Source: an uncultured Rubripirellula sp. (lineage in GTDB: Bacteria; Planctomycetota; Planctomycetia; Pirellulales; Pirellulaceae). From it: DNA of 63,927 nt. The stretch's first letter is position 1; each line of letters begins with the position of its first letter. Position numbers and translations under genes: made by a program. The DNA lies in the NCBI GenBank assembly GCA_938045805.1, contig CALIBL010000004.1, positions 1 through 63,927 on the forward strand, in the 5' to 3' direction. This document shows positions 34,834 to 43,107 of this stretch, piece by piece. A model generated the notes under the pieces. That model was not told where the DNA came from. It did no database searches and saw nothing but the letters and a program-made list of their open reading frames with translations.

Positions 34834-36198
34834 TCAAACGGTCTCTGACAGACGATTGATGACACCGGTGCTATCGCCGAACTGTTCAGCTTCCGCCCCC
34901 ATCTGCTTCATCATCCAAAGATAAAGATTACAAAGTGGCGTTCCGTTCTCGTAACGAAGGTGCCTTCCGGTGCGAATCCTGCCAGCGCCACCCCCGGCAA
35001 GCACGATCGGCAGATCATCGTGGTTATGACGGTCTCCATCACTTATTCCACTACCGTAGACAATCATGCTGTTATCCAGCAGCGTCTTGCCGTTAACTTC
35101 GCGAACTTGACTCAAGCGAGACAAGAAATAGGCAAAACGATCAATATGAAATCGGTTGATTTTGGCGATGTTCTGCTGCTTTTGCTCGCTCTTACCATGG
35201 TGAGATGAATCGTGGTGCCCCTCAGAAACACCAACTTCTGGGTAGCTGCGGTTACTTCCGGCGTTGGTAAACATGAACGATAAGATTCGAGTGCTGTCGG
35301 TCTGCATTGCGAGTGTCATCATGTCGAACATCAACTCGGCGTGCTTGGTCAGATCCTGCGGTACACCAGCCGGGCGAGGAAAATCAGGAACCCCCTCTTC
35401 GTTGACCTCGAGCCTGTCAACACCGGACAAACGGTTTTCGACATCTCTCACCGAGTAGAGATACTCATCCAACTTTCGTCGATCAACCGCCGGCAAAGTT
35501 TGGTGAAGCTTCTTTGCATCGTCGAGCACAAAATCAAGAACGCTCTTGCGATACTTCTCGCGAGTCGTTTTGGCGCGTCTTGTCTCTTTCGCGGTCTGAC
35601 CAGCAAAGAGTCGATCGAATAACGCGCCCGGATCAATTTCTTTGGCAACTGGGTTGGTCGGCCCACGCCAAGACATGTTCGAAGCGTAAGCGCAACTATA
35701 GCCACTATCGCAATTCCCAGCCTGAGCACTCGCCTCCAACCCTAGCTCGAGGGATGAAAATCGGGTCACTTTCCCCACTTGCTCGGCTGTCACCTGATCG
35801 ATGGAAACGCCATTCTGTATGTCCGCCCCATTGGTCTTTCTGGGATGTGCCCCAGTCAAAAATGCCGCGACACTGCGAGCGTGGTCGCCGCCACCATCGC
35901 CGTGAGCCCGCGCACCATCAAGAGTGAGCCCAGTGAGCACATTGAAAGAATCGCGGTATTTCGCGATCCCTTCCAAGGTCGGCGTCATGGTGTAATCAAC
36001 ACCCTCTTGCGATGGCGTCCAGTCAGCCATGTGAATTCCGTTGGGAACGTACAGGAAGGCCATTCGAAGCGGGTGCGAGGCATCGCTCTCGGCCGCGGAC
36101 AACAATCGTGTCGCGGACATCACATTCAATAGTGGCAGGGCAACCGTTGTCCCCAAACCTCGCAGTAGCGTTCGTCTTGATAAAGTTGCAGCCATCAC
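34834..36198 (-). CDS. DUF1552 domain protein, Tat-exported
   Basis: A protein of 454 residues. The N-terminus SRRTLLRGLGTTVALPLLNVM is a twin-arginine signal. DUF1552 landmarks: MAFLYVPNGIHMADWTP, FNVLTGLTLDGARAHGDGGGDHARSVAAFLTGAHP, SIDQVTAEQVG, SLELG...NCDSGYSCAYASNMSW, and near the end NSMIVYGSGISDGDRHNHDDLPIVLAGG. DUF1552 proteins are always close relatives of the alkaline-phosphatase/sulfatase-like DUF1501 set and are encoded next to DUF1592/DUF1587 cytochrome-type proteins, as here (9 bases separate this start from the end of that gene). Function is unknown; a role with the partner in extracellular oxidation of carbohydrates is often guessed. Confidence 0.93.
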   Translation of the reverse strand: MMAATLSRRTLLRGLGTTVALPLLNVMSATRLLSAAESDASHPLRMAFLYVPNGIHMADWTPSQEGVDYTMTPTLEGIAKYRDSFNVLTGLTLDGARAHGDGGGDHARSVAAFLTGAHPRKTNGADIQNGVSIDQVTAEQVGKVTRFSSLELGLEASAQAGNCDSGYSCAYASNMSWRGPTNPVAKEIDPGALFDRLFAGQTAKETRRAKTTREKYRKSVLDFVLDDAKKLHQTLPAVDRRKLDEYLYSVRDVENRLSGVDRLEVNEEGVPDFPRPAGVPQDLTKHAELMFDMMTLAMQTDSTRILSFMFTNAGSNRSYPEVGVSEGHHDSSHHGKSEQKQQNIAKINRFHIDRFAYFLSRLSQVREVNGKTLLDNSMIVYGSGISDGDRHNHDDLPIVLAGGGAGRIRTGRHLRYENGTPLCNLYLWMMKQMGAEAEQFGDSTGVINRLSETV

Positions 36199-36207
36199 TT
36201 CTCTCGC

Positions 36208-38532
36208 TTATTCGCGGTGTCCCTGCTTCTGAAACGGATCACTTAGGATGATTCCGGCAATCAAGTAAGCAAATTGATTTTTATTCTGCTCGGCGTATTC
36301 GGCGATTTGATCAATCGCGCACTGGTCGTAATACTCAGTTCCGCGCCCTGTCGCATAGATCAACATTTTTTCAACAATACATCGCACGAAATCCTGCTCG
36401 CGTTTCCCGACCAGTAGATTTCGCAATTCCCCCACACCTTGGAATACCGTTCCGTCAGGCAACTCCCCGCTCGCGTCCACGACTGCACCGCCCTCCGAGT
36501 CTCGCCAGCGTCCGACGGCATCAAAATTCTCTAACGCAAAACCGAGGGGATCCATCATCTGATGGCACACAGCACACGCGGGGTTATCTCGATGCTGCTC
36601 CATCCGCTCACGAAGGGTTCCGCTGAGTTGCTCCTTTTCGAGCTCGGGAACATTGGGAGGAGCTGGAGGCGGTGGTGTATTCAGGAGGTTATCAAGAATC
36701 CATCGCCCCCGTTTTACGGGACTGGTTCGCGTCGGATTACTCGTTACGGTTAGCACGCTCCCGTGCGTTAGCAGACCTCCCCTCGATGATCCGTCGAGAG
36801 AAACCTTTCGGAAATGATCACCACGGACACCGGAGATTCCGTAATAGTTGGCGAGCGTTTCATTCAAGAAAGTAAAATCAGCATTAAGTAATACCGTGAC
36901 AGGTAAGTTCGCTCTCATCACTCCCGCAAAAAATGTCATCGTTTCGCGACGCATCAAATCGCGAATCTCATCGCTGTACTGAGGAAACTCTTTAGGATCA
37001 GGGGCAACGGTGTCCAGGTTTCGCAGCTGCAACCATTGGCCTGCAAAGTGCTCAACAAACTGATTTGAGCGACTATCTTGAATCATTCGACCGACTTTTT
37101 CGAGCAATGGTTTCTCGTCGGTAAGCGTTCCCTGATGAGCCATCAGAAGTAATTCATCATCCGGCATGCTGCTCCACAAGAAATAGGAGATCCGAGTCGC
37201 CAACTCGTACTGACTCAGCGCGATCGATTCCTTCTCGTCTTGGCCTTCCTTTCTTTCCACCTTGAACAAGAAATGCGGAGAGACCAAAACCGCTTGCATC
37301 GCAACTTGGATGGAAGCAGCAAAACTGCCTCCATCGGCACGGACTGAAGCGGACAATTGAGCGAGTCGCTGCACCTCATCGTTGGTTGCGGGACGCCTAA
37401 ATGCGCGACTGGCGAATCGACTCAATACCAGGCTAGCCGCTTGATCCTCAGTGAGATCATCACCGGGTTGCACGAAGATCAAGCGCCGATGACTCGCTGG
37501 TAATTGGGGAGCGATCTCAGGGGCGGTCATCTCCTGCTGTCCCTCAAGCTTCACTGAGAAAAGATGCAAGTTGCGATCCGCTTTACCCTCGACGTAGTAG
37601 TCATTAATGAAGGTCAAGTCGATCTTTCTGGAACCACGCCCGAGTCGAAACCAAATGTCATACTCTTCTGGATCTGACGAAGGCACATCGACCACGCGGC
37701 GTTCCCGACCATGGACCACCTCGACCCGAACCGGTTCGTCTCCCGCCTGATCGCCCCGCGCCCGAATCGTCAACTTAAAACGCCCTGAGAAAGGCAAATC
37801 AACCGGCAGCGAGACGGTTCCATGACTTGCCAGCACTGCCGCACTCCCGCGAGCATAACGAGCAGCACCCTCGAGCTGGGAAGCCTGCTTTTCGACCTCA
37901 AAGATCATCGGGGCAGGCGGTGTATAGATCGCTTGACCAGTGATATCAATCGCCGCATCAAGATACTTCTCCATCAGCAACGGAGGCAGCGAGAGAACGT
38001 CGCCGATGTTGTCAAATCCATATCCCACGTCGTCACCAGGGAAACCATCAGCCGGCGTGTAGTCAACACCCGTCAGGTCTCGGATCGTATTACGATACTC
38101 AAAGCGATTGAGTCGTCGCATCGCGACCTTACCCGCATTGGGATCATGAACACAATCGACCGAAGTGGCACATTCACTGAGCAACTCAATGAACTCCGCT
38201 CTCAATCCCGAATCAAGTTCTGGACCATCCGCGGGAGGCATCGTTCCATTACGCAACTGTGCGATAGCGCGGATCCAAACGCTTCGATTGCGACGTAAAT
38301 CGTCGACACTAAGATCTTTGGTTAATGCAACCTCTTCCTGTTCTCCGTGACAGTCATAGCAGTAGGTGCGAAGCAACGGGACCACTCGATTGCGGAACAA
38401 TGCAGTCAACTCGATGTCAGCACTCTGAGGCACATCTTCGCATCGCGCGACCGATGAACAAAAAAAGAAACTAGCCAACAGGTGACATAGGACAGTGAGA
38501 AAAAAATGATGACGCACCATACATCGGATCAC
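36208..38532 (-). CDS. DUF1587/DUF1592/DUF1588/DUF1585 multi-domain c-type heme protein
   Basis: A protein of 774 residues with a signal peptide (HHFFLTVLCHLLASFFFCSS). A planctomycete heme domain has C58-Y-D-C61-H62 near its start. Domain order follows the family: DUF1587 (MRRLNRFEYRNTIRDLTGVDY, about 150), a carbohydrate-binding-like sandwich (DUF1595 region, about 230-330), DUF1592 (QYELATRISYFLWSSMPDDELL, about 440), DUF1588 (RGGLLTHGSVLTVTSNPTRTSPVKRGRWIL, about 600) and DUF1585 at the end (FVRCIVEKMLIYATGRG). The second heme-like motif CAVCHQMMDPLGFALENFDAVGRWR contains CxxCH. The start overlaps the stop of the SMP-30 gene by 4 bases (ATGA). The protein is exported and likely redox active. 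Partner of the downstream DUF1552 gene. Confidence 0.93.
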   Translation of the reverse strand: MIRCMVRHHFFLTVLCHLLASFFFCSSVARCEDVPQSADIELTALFRNRVVPLLRTYCYDCHGEQEEVALTKDLSVDDLRRNRSVWIRAIAQLRNGTMPPADGPELDSGLRAEFIELLSECATSVDCVHDPNAGKVAMRRLNRFEYRNTIRDLTGVDYTPADGFPGDDVGYGFDNIGDVLSLPPLLMEKYLDAAIDITGQAIYTPPAPMIFEVEKQASQLEGAARYARGSAAVLASHGTVSLPVDLPFSGRFKLTIRARGDQAGDEPVRVEVVHGRERRVVDVPSSDPEEYDIWFRLGRGSRKIDLTFINDYYVEGKADRNLHLFSVKLEGQQEMTAPEIAPQLPASHRRLIFVQPGDDLTEDQAASLVLSRFASRAFRRPATNDEVQRLAQLSASVRADGGSFAASIQVAMQAVLVSPHFLFKVERKEGQDEKESIALSQYELATRISYFLWSSMPDDELLLMAHQGTLTDEKPLLEKVGRMIQDSRSNQFVEHFAGQWLQLRNLDTVAPDPKEFPQYSDEIRDLMRRETMTFFAGVMRANLPVTVLLNADFTFLNETLANYYGISGVRGDHFRKVSLDGSSRGGLLTHGSVLTVTSNPTRTSPVKRGRWILDNLLNTPPPPAPPNVPELEKEQLSGTLRERMEQHRDNPACAVCHQMMDPLGFALENFDAVGRWRDSEGGAVVDASGELPDGTVFQGVGELRNLLVGKREQDFVRCIVEKMLIYATGRGTEYYDQCAIDQIAEYAEQNKNQFAYLIAGIILSDPFQKQGHRE

Positions 38533-39632
38533 GAAATGTGAGCTCCAGTGGTCTCGACATAAACCGCGTACAGAGAAGTACTCGCTGTCATAAACAGGCG
38601 GTTGCGTTGGGTTCCCCCAAAACAGACGTTACTGCAGATCTCAGGCAAAAGAATCTGACCGATCCTCTCTCCGTCTGGGGCAAAAATATGCACTCCGTCA
38701 TATCCATCACCGACCCACCCCGCGCTGGCCCAGATATTCCCGTCGACGTCTGCACGAATCCCATCAGCAAAGCCAGCTTTCACCTCACCATCAACCTCTA
38801 ATGCCATGGAGGTAAATTCACGACCACTTGAAAGCTTGGACTCCTCAACAACATCCCATACTTTGATGACTTCTTTTGCTTCCGAGTAGTGTGAAGCGCC
38901 GGTGTCAGCGACATAAAGCAAGCGATAATCGGGTGAAAAGCAGAGACCATTCGGCTTGAAAATCTCATCAGCAACCTGAAAGACTTTCCCGGTTTTTGAA
39001 TCGATGCGGTAGATCGCTTCTTTTTGATAAGGCTGAACCGATCCTGTGTCCGCTCGACGACCCTCGTAATTCATCAACCCACCATATCCTGGGTCCGTGA
39101 ACCAGATGTCGCCATTGGGATGCACCACAGCATCATTTGGAGCATTGAACGATTTGCCACCATACGAATCAGCCAGCACTGTCACGCTGCCGTCATGCTC
39201 GTAACGCACAACCTGTCGAGTCAGGTGCTGACAAGAAATCTGCCGACCCTGAAAATCAAAGGTATTGCCATTACTATTGCCCGAAGGCTGGCGGAAGGTG
39301 CTCACATGCCCATCCTCTTCCAGCCAACGCAATTGATGATTATTGGGAATATCGCTCCACAACAGATACCGTCCCACTCCATTCCAAGCAGGCCCCTCAG
39401 CCCAAAGCATGTTTGGACTGTGGTACAGACGCTGTATCGGGGCATTGCCAAGTTTGTATTTTTCGAATCGCTTATCCAATGCGATCACATCCGGCTCGGG
39501 ATAACGAACCGGTGGTGCATCAGGACCATAGTCGCGTGCGACAGCCGCGGTTGTGACGACTCCCATCGCAGCAGCAAGAAAAGAACGTCGATCGCTACCG
39601 GAAACATGGTGAGCATCGGATCTATCTGTCAT
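38529..39632 (-). CDS. SMP-30/gluconolactonase family protein, Tat-exported
   Basis: From the ATG at 39632 (preferred: a GAGG tract lies 9 bases upstream and SDRRSFLAAA is then a well-placed twin-arginine signal) the product has 367 residues; a start at 39677 would add 15. The beta-propeller shows EGPAWNGVGRYLLWSDIPNNHQLRWLEEDG, FQGRQISCQHLTRQVVRYEHDGS, NAPNDAVVHPNGDIWFTDPGYG, KPNGLCFSPDYRLLYVADTG and FADGIRADVDGNIWASAG. Catalytic and metal-binding E, N and D positions of gluconolactonases are present. It would hydrolyse a sugar lactone to the acid. It lies between the aldose epimerase and the DUF1592 gene in what looks like one operon. Confidence 0.93.
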   Translation of the reverse strand: MTDRSDAHHVSGSDRRSFLAAAMGVVTTAAVARDYGPDAPPVRYPEPDVIALDKRFEKYKLGNAPIQRLYHSPNMLWAEGPAWNGVGRYLLWSDIPNNHQLRWLEEDGHVSTFRQPSGNSNGNTFDFQGRQISCQHLTRQVVRYEHDGSVTVLADSYGGKSFNAPNDAVVHPNGDIWFTDPGYGGLMNYEGRRADTGSVQPYQKEAIYRIDSKTGKVFQVADEIFKPNGLCFSPDYRLLYVADTGASHYSEAKEVIKVWDVVEESKLSSGREFTSMALEVDGEVKAGFADGIRADVDGNIWASAGWVGDGYDGVHIFAPDGERIGQILLPEICSNVCFGGTQRNRLFMTASTSLYAVYVETTGAHIS

Positions 39633-39691
39633 GGTTAATTGCCTCGAAGAGAAATACAAACTGGCGAACCCTAGCAACCTACCAACAGCGT

Positions 39692-40792
39692 TTACTTTGT
39701 CGAAAACTTAAACACAGTTGTTGTTTTATAAACGCCATCAGGACGCAAGATTGTCGATGGGAATTGATCCTGATTTGGACTATCGGGGTAATGCTGAGTT
39801 TCCAGACAGAAGCCACCTCGATGAACGTATGACCTGCCAGACTTCCCCTTCAATCGACCATCTAGGAAGTTACCGCAATAGAACTGGATCCCCGGTTCCG
39901 TTGTATGAATTTCCATGACTCGACCGCTGCTTGGCTCATGTACGGTGGCTGCATGAGACAGGCCTTCACCGTCACGATTGAGAACAAAATTATGGTCATA
40001 ACCGAGACCATATTCCAATTGCTGATGCTTCAGACCAATGTCTCGGCCGATTGCTTTTGGCTTCGTAAAATCAAACGGTGTGCCGGTGACCGAAGCGAGC
40101 TCGCCGGTTGGAATCAGAGTCGAATCAACGGGAGTGTAACGACTGGCATTCAACATCAACTCATGATCGAGAATCGTTCCATCGCCTTCACCCTTCAAGT
40201 TGAAGTAGGTGTGCTGTGTGAGGTTAACAGGAGTCGCTTTATCGGTTGTCGCGTGATAATCGACCGACAACTGATTGGAATCATCCAGCTTGTAAGTCAC
40301 GGTGATGCTCAGATTTCCGGGGTAGCCCTCTTCTTTATCCTTTGCAAGATACTTCAACTCAACCCCTTGCCATCCTTGGCCATGAATTGGCTTGGCTTCC
40401 CAGACGACCTTATCGAATCCAATCACACCACCGTGCAAGTGGTTTGGCGAATTATTCACTGCAAGCGAATAAGTTTCGCCATCAAGCGTGAACTCTCCTT
40501 TTGCAATGCGATTACCGTAACGTCCCACAATCGCGCCAAAGTAAGGCTTGTCGACCGCATTGATGTAATTTTCAACGTGGTGGTATCCCAACGCGATGTC
40601 CGCCATCTTGCCGGCCCGATCCGGAACAATAATCGAGGTAATGATAGCGCCAAAGTTCGTTACTTTGACTTGCACGCCACTCTGATTCGTCAACGTGTAA
40701 AGCTGGATACTGTCAAAGTCTTGCACCTTCTGACCTGAAACATAACTACAGAAAGTAAACAACGACAAAACGCACGCTAATATGTTCTTCAT
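39692..40792 (-). CDS. Aldose 1-epimerase (mutarotase), exported
   Basis: From ATG 40792 the product has 366 residues with a signal peptide (KNILACVLSLFTFCSYVSGQ); an in-frame ATG 33 bases earlier would only lengthen the leader. Galactose-mutarotase-fold motifs: LTNQSGVQVKVTNFGAIITSIIVPD, YFGAIVGRYGNRIAKGEF, NNSPNHLHGGVIGFDKVVWEA with a catalytic His, VNLTQHTYFNLKG with the second conserved His, and a conserved Glu in HRGGFCLETQHYPDSPN. It interconverts alpha and beta anomers of an aldose. As the first gene in an aldose epimerase, SMP-30, DUF1592, DUF1552 run it suggests extracytoplasmic processing of a sugar through its lactone. Confidence 0.94.
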   Translation of the reverse strand: MKNILACVLSLFTFCSYVSGQKVQDFDSIQLYTLTNQSGVQVKVTNFGAIITSIIVPDRAGKMADIALGYHHVENYINAVDKPYFGAIVGRYGNRIAKGEFTLDGETYSLAVNNSPNHLHGGVIGFDKVVWEAKPIHGQGWQGVELKYLAKDKEEGYPGNLSITVTYKLDDSNQLSVDYHATTDKATPVNLTQHTYFNLKGEGDGTILDHELMLNASRYTPVDSTLIPTGELASVTGTPFDFTKPKAIGRDIGLKHQQLEYGLGYDHNFVLNRDGEGLSHAATVHEPSSGRVMEIHTTEPGIQFYCGNFLDGRLKGKSGRSYVHRGGFCLETQHYPDSPNQDQFPSTILRPDGVYKTTTVFKFSTK

Positions 40793-41054
40793 GATAAAAA
40801 TGTTAGAAGTAAAAGAGGGCACCAACGCGGTCGGGTTGAAACAACGCGGGTGTCAGTTTAAGAGGTCGCAAGGCCGAATGCGACACTTTGCGACAGATTC
40901 TTCTCAAAAGGTGATCGAGATTGTTGAATCAGACGAATCAAACGGATTCACCTAGCAACGGAGTCACTTCGGCGGACTGATCCGGTGGCACGACCTTGCC
41001 AGAATTCAGCTCAAGGCAACAGCCAAAGCAGTAGAGGAATCTAACGCTAAACTG

Positions 41055-41543
41055 CTAATTTAAGTTCGGAGCGTGGGCAATTGAGACCGGAGCAGAGACT
41101 CGACTCAAAAAAACTTCCAGACGCCGCAAGAACTCCTCTCGCGACTCACCAATCACTCGCCACTCTGCCTCCCCCAACGCAACGCGCAGATTCGCCAGCC
41201 ATTCCCCGAGCGAGAACTGGATCTGCGTCATGACATCATTTGGAGCCTGAGACGAATCAAACAGCACGCGTCCACCCTTGGATGACCGACGCATCTGCAT
41301 TAATTCTCCGACGGCTGCTCGATATACCACCCCTTGAAAAAACACTCGACGTAATTTGGCATCGGCATTGAACTGAAAAACCGGATCCTCACCACAGTAG
41401 ATTGAACACTGATTCAAGTCACGAAAACCAACAACGACCTTGCACGCATGCAAAGCAACCTCGCCACGAAAAAGAAAGTTCTTTCCGTCGCGGAGTAAAT
41501 CTTCGCGTGAAGACTCTTGCTTTGCCATCTCGCCCACTCCCAA
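41055..41543 (-). CDS. Hypothetical protein after two sulfatase genes
   Basis: I do not recognise the family. The product is 162 residues (157 if it starts at the ATG at 41528, giving MAKQESSREDLL). It reads as a mixed alpha/beta cytoplasmic protein: KNFLFRGEVALHACKVVVGFRDLNQCSIYC at the start, AKLRRVFFQGVVYRAAVGELMQMRR in the middle and WRVIGESREEFLRRLEVFLSRV at the end. It has no signal or membrane segment and two Cys. It begins 40 bases after the stop of the sulfatase gene and may be translated from the same mRNA. Confidence 0.7.
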   Translation of the reverse strand: MGVGEMAKQESSREDLLRDGKNFLFRGEVALHACKVVVGFRDLNQCSIYCGEDPVFQFNADAKLRRVFFQGVVYRAAVGELMQMRRSSKGGRVLFDSSQAPNDVMTQIQFSLGEWLANLRVALGEAEWRVIGESREEFLRRLEVFLSRVSAPVSIAHAPNLN

Positions 41544-41583
41544 TGCGTGTCCTCTCTCTCACTATCGAAATCAAAGTCGATGG

Positions 41584-43095
41584 CTAACGCCTGACTTTCC
41601 AATTTGAATGGGGAGTGTGAGCTTCATCCATGAACTGCACCGCCTGCTTGACTAAGTCGGCGTGACTTCCAGCAACGTCGCTGGCCTCCGATAGATCATC
41701 GTCGAGATTGTAAAGCTCCACCGGACCGGTAAACATCGGCTGCCGAATCGCCTTCCAAGGGCCAAATCTTACCGCTTGGCGACTACCCTTCTCGTAAAAC
41801 TCCCAGTAGAGGTAGCGATGCTGTTTTTGTTGATCGTGATGCCCGAGCAAGGTGGGTGCAAAACTGACGCTATCAACCTCGCCGGGTACATCCGCATCAG
41901 CGAGTTCAGCAGCGGTTGAGAGCCAGTCCCCAAAGTATCCAACATGATCCGAAGTGGTGCCGGAAGCGACGGTCCCCGGCCACCAAGCAATCGTGGGAAC
42001 CCGAATCCCGCCTTCGTAGAGAGCACGTTTGGTGCCGCGAAGCTCTCCCGATGGATCAAACCGCTGCAAATCATGCCCCGCTTCGTCGTGAGGACCATTG
42101 TCGCTGGTGAAAATCACAAGCGTCTTCTCACTCAGCTCTAACTCAGCAAGAAGATCCAGAATCCTACCAACATCTCCATCCATCCGAGTGATCATCGCCG
42201 CCTGCCCTTTATCCTGTGGCGGCCAACTCTCTTTTGCGTACACACCATAATCAGGAACCTCCGCACCATCGCCGGTCATCCGGGTACCTTCATTGTTCGC
42301 GTGCGGTGCGGTTAAAGGAAGGTAAAGGAAAAATGGCTGATCACGGTGCTCACGAATAAAACGCAACGACTCATCAACAAACAGGTCGTGCGAATAGTCC
42401 AGACGTTTCGTGGCAGCGCCTCCAACGAAGCCACCGTAAGCGCGATCGGCACGCTCCACCACATTCCGCAATGGCAACTTACGATCATTATCCCAGAGAA
42501 ACTCCGGAAAGTAGTTGTGCGCATGCACCTGATTTGCATAACCAAAAAAACGATCAAAACCTTGCTTAAGCGGTGAGCCCGGCTGATCAACCTCACCGAG
42601 ACCCCATTTGCCAATCAGCCCAGTTGCATATCCAACAGATTTGAGGATTTCAGCAACCGTTACATCCTCAGCACGCAAACTTTGAATCAACATATCGTTG
42701 CCGCCGGCATTACCTCGAACGTGGGTATGCCCCATATGCTGACCGGTCATTAGCACACTGCGACTCGGCGCGCAAACTGTATTACCTGCATAGAACTGAG
42801 TGAAACGCATTCCCTCGCTTGCCATCCGATCAAGCCTAGGCGTTTGAATGACCTTTTGACCGAAGCATCCAATATCGCCGTAGCCGAGATCGTCAGCGAG
42901 AATAAAAATCAGATTAGGCTTCGAAACAGATCGATCCGCAGAACTCCCGTCCTTCGCCGAGCTAATAAAGACGACGAACCCGACCGTGATAGCGACGACG
43001 TGACGCACTCCAGTCAGAGCCCCATGCTTCCGCTCATTTCGTTGTTCCACGATGCGTCCCTCTCTCTCACAAAAAGTTTCTGTGGCGAACACCAA
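41584..43095 (-). CDS. Exported sulfatase (arylsulfatase A type)
   Basis: A protein of 503 residues with a hydrophobic export segment at about 33-46 and an N-terminus longer than needed. The sulfatase signature C108-A-P-S-R is present, so Cys108 would be matured to formylglycine by an FGE/anaerobic enzyme. Metal-site Asp residues lie in ILADDLGYGDIG (68-69), with KWGLGEVDQ, HANNE and VIFTSDNGPHDEAGHD completing the active site. The substrate is unknown, though sulfated polysaccharides of algae are the usual guess for planctomycetes. It starts 12 bases after the stop of another sulfatase gene, with which it is probably co-transcribed. Confidence 0.94.
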   Translation of the reverse strand: MVFATETFCEREGRIVEQRNERKHGALTGVRHVVAITVGFVVFISSAKDGSSADRSVSKPNLIFILADDLGYGDIGCFGQKVIQTPRLDRMASEGMRFTQFYAGNTVCAPSRSVLMTGQHMGHTHVRGNAGGNDMLIQSLRAEDVTVAEILKSVGYATGLIGKWGLGEVDQPGSPLKQGFDRFFGYANQVHAHNYFPEFLWDNDRKLPLRNVVERADRAYGGFVGGAATKRLDYSHDLFVDESLRFIREHRDQPFFLYLPLTAPHANNEGTRMTGDGAEVPDYGVYAKESWPPQDKGQAAMITRMDGDVGRILDLLAELELSEKTLVIFTSDNGPHDEAGHDLQRFDPSGELRGTKRALYEGGIRVPTIAWWPGTVASGTTSDHVGYFGDWLSTAAELADADVPGEVDSVSFAPTLLGHHDQQKQHRYLYWEFYEKGSRQAVRFGPWKAIRQPMFTGPVELYNLDDDLSEASDVAGSHADLVKQAVQFMDEAHTPHSNWKVRR

Positions 43096-43107
43096 TGACT
43101 GAGTTGA

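Noticed and set aside
40986..41000. TGGCAC...TTGC sequence resembling a sigma-54 promoter
   Set aside because: Spacing is one base short of the -24/-12 consensus and the neighbouring genes run the other way.
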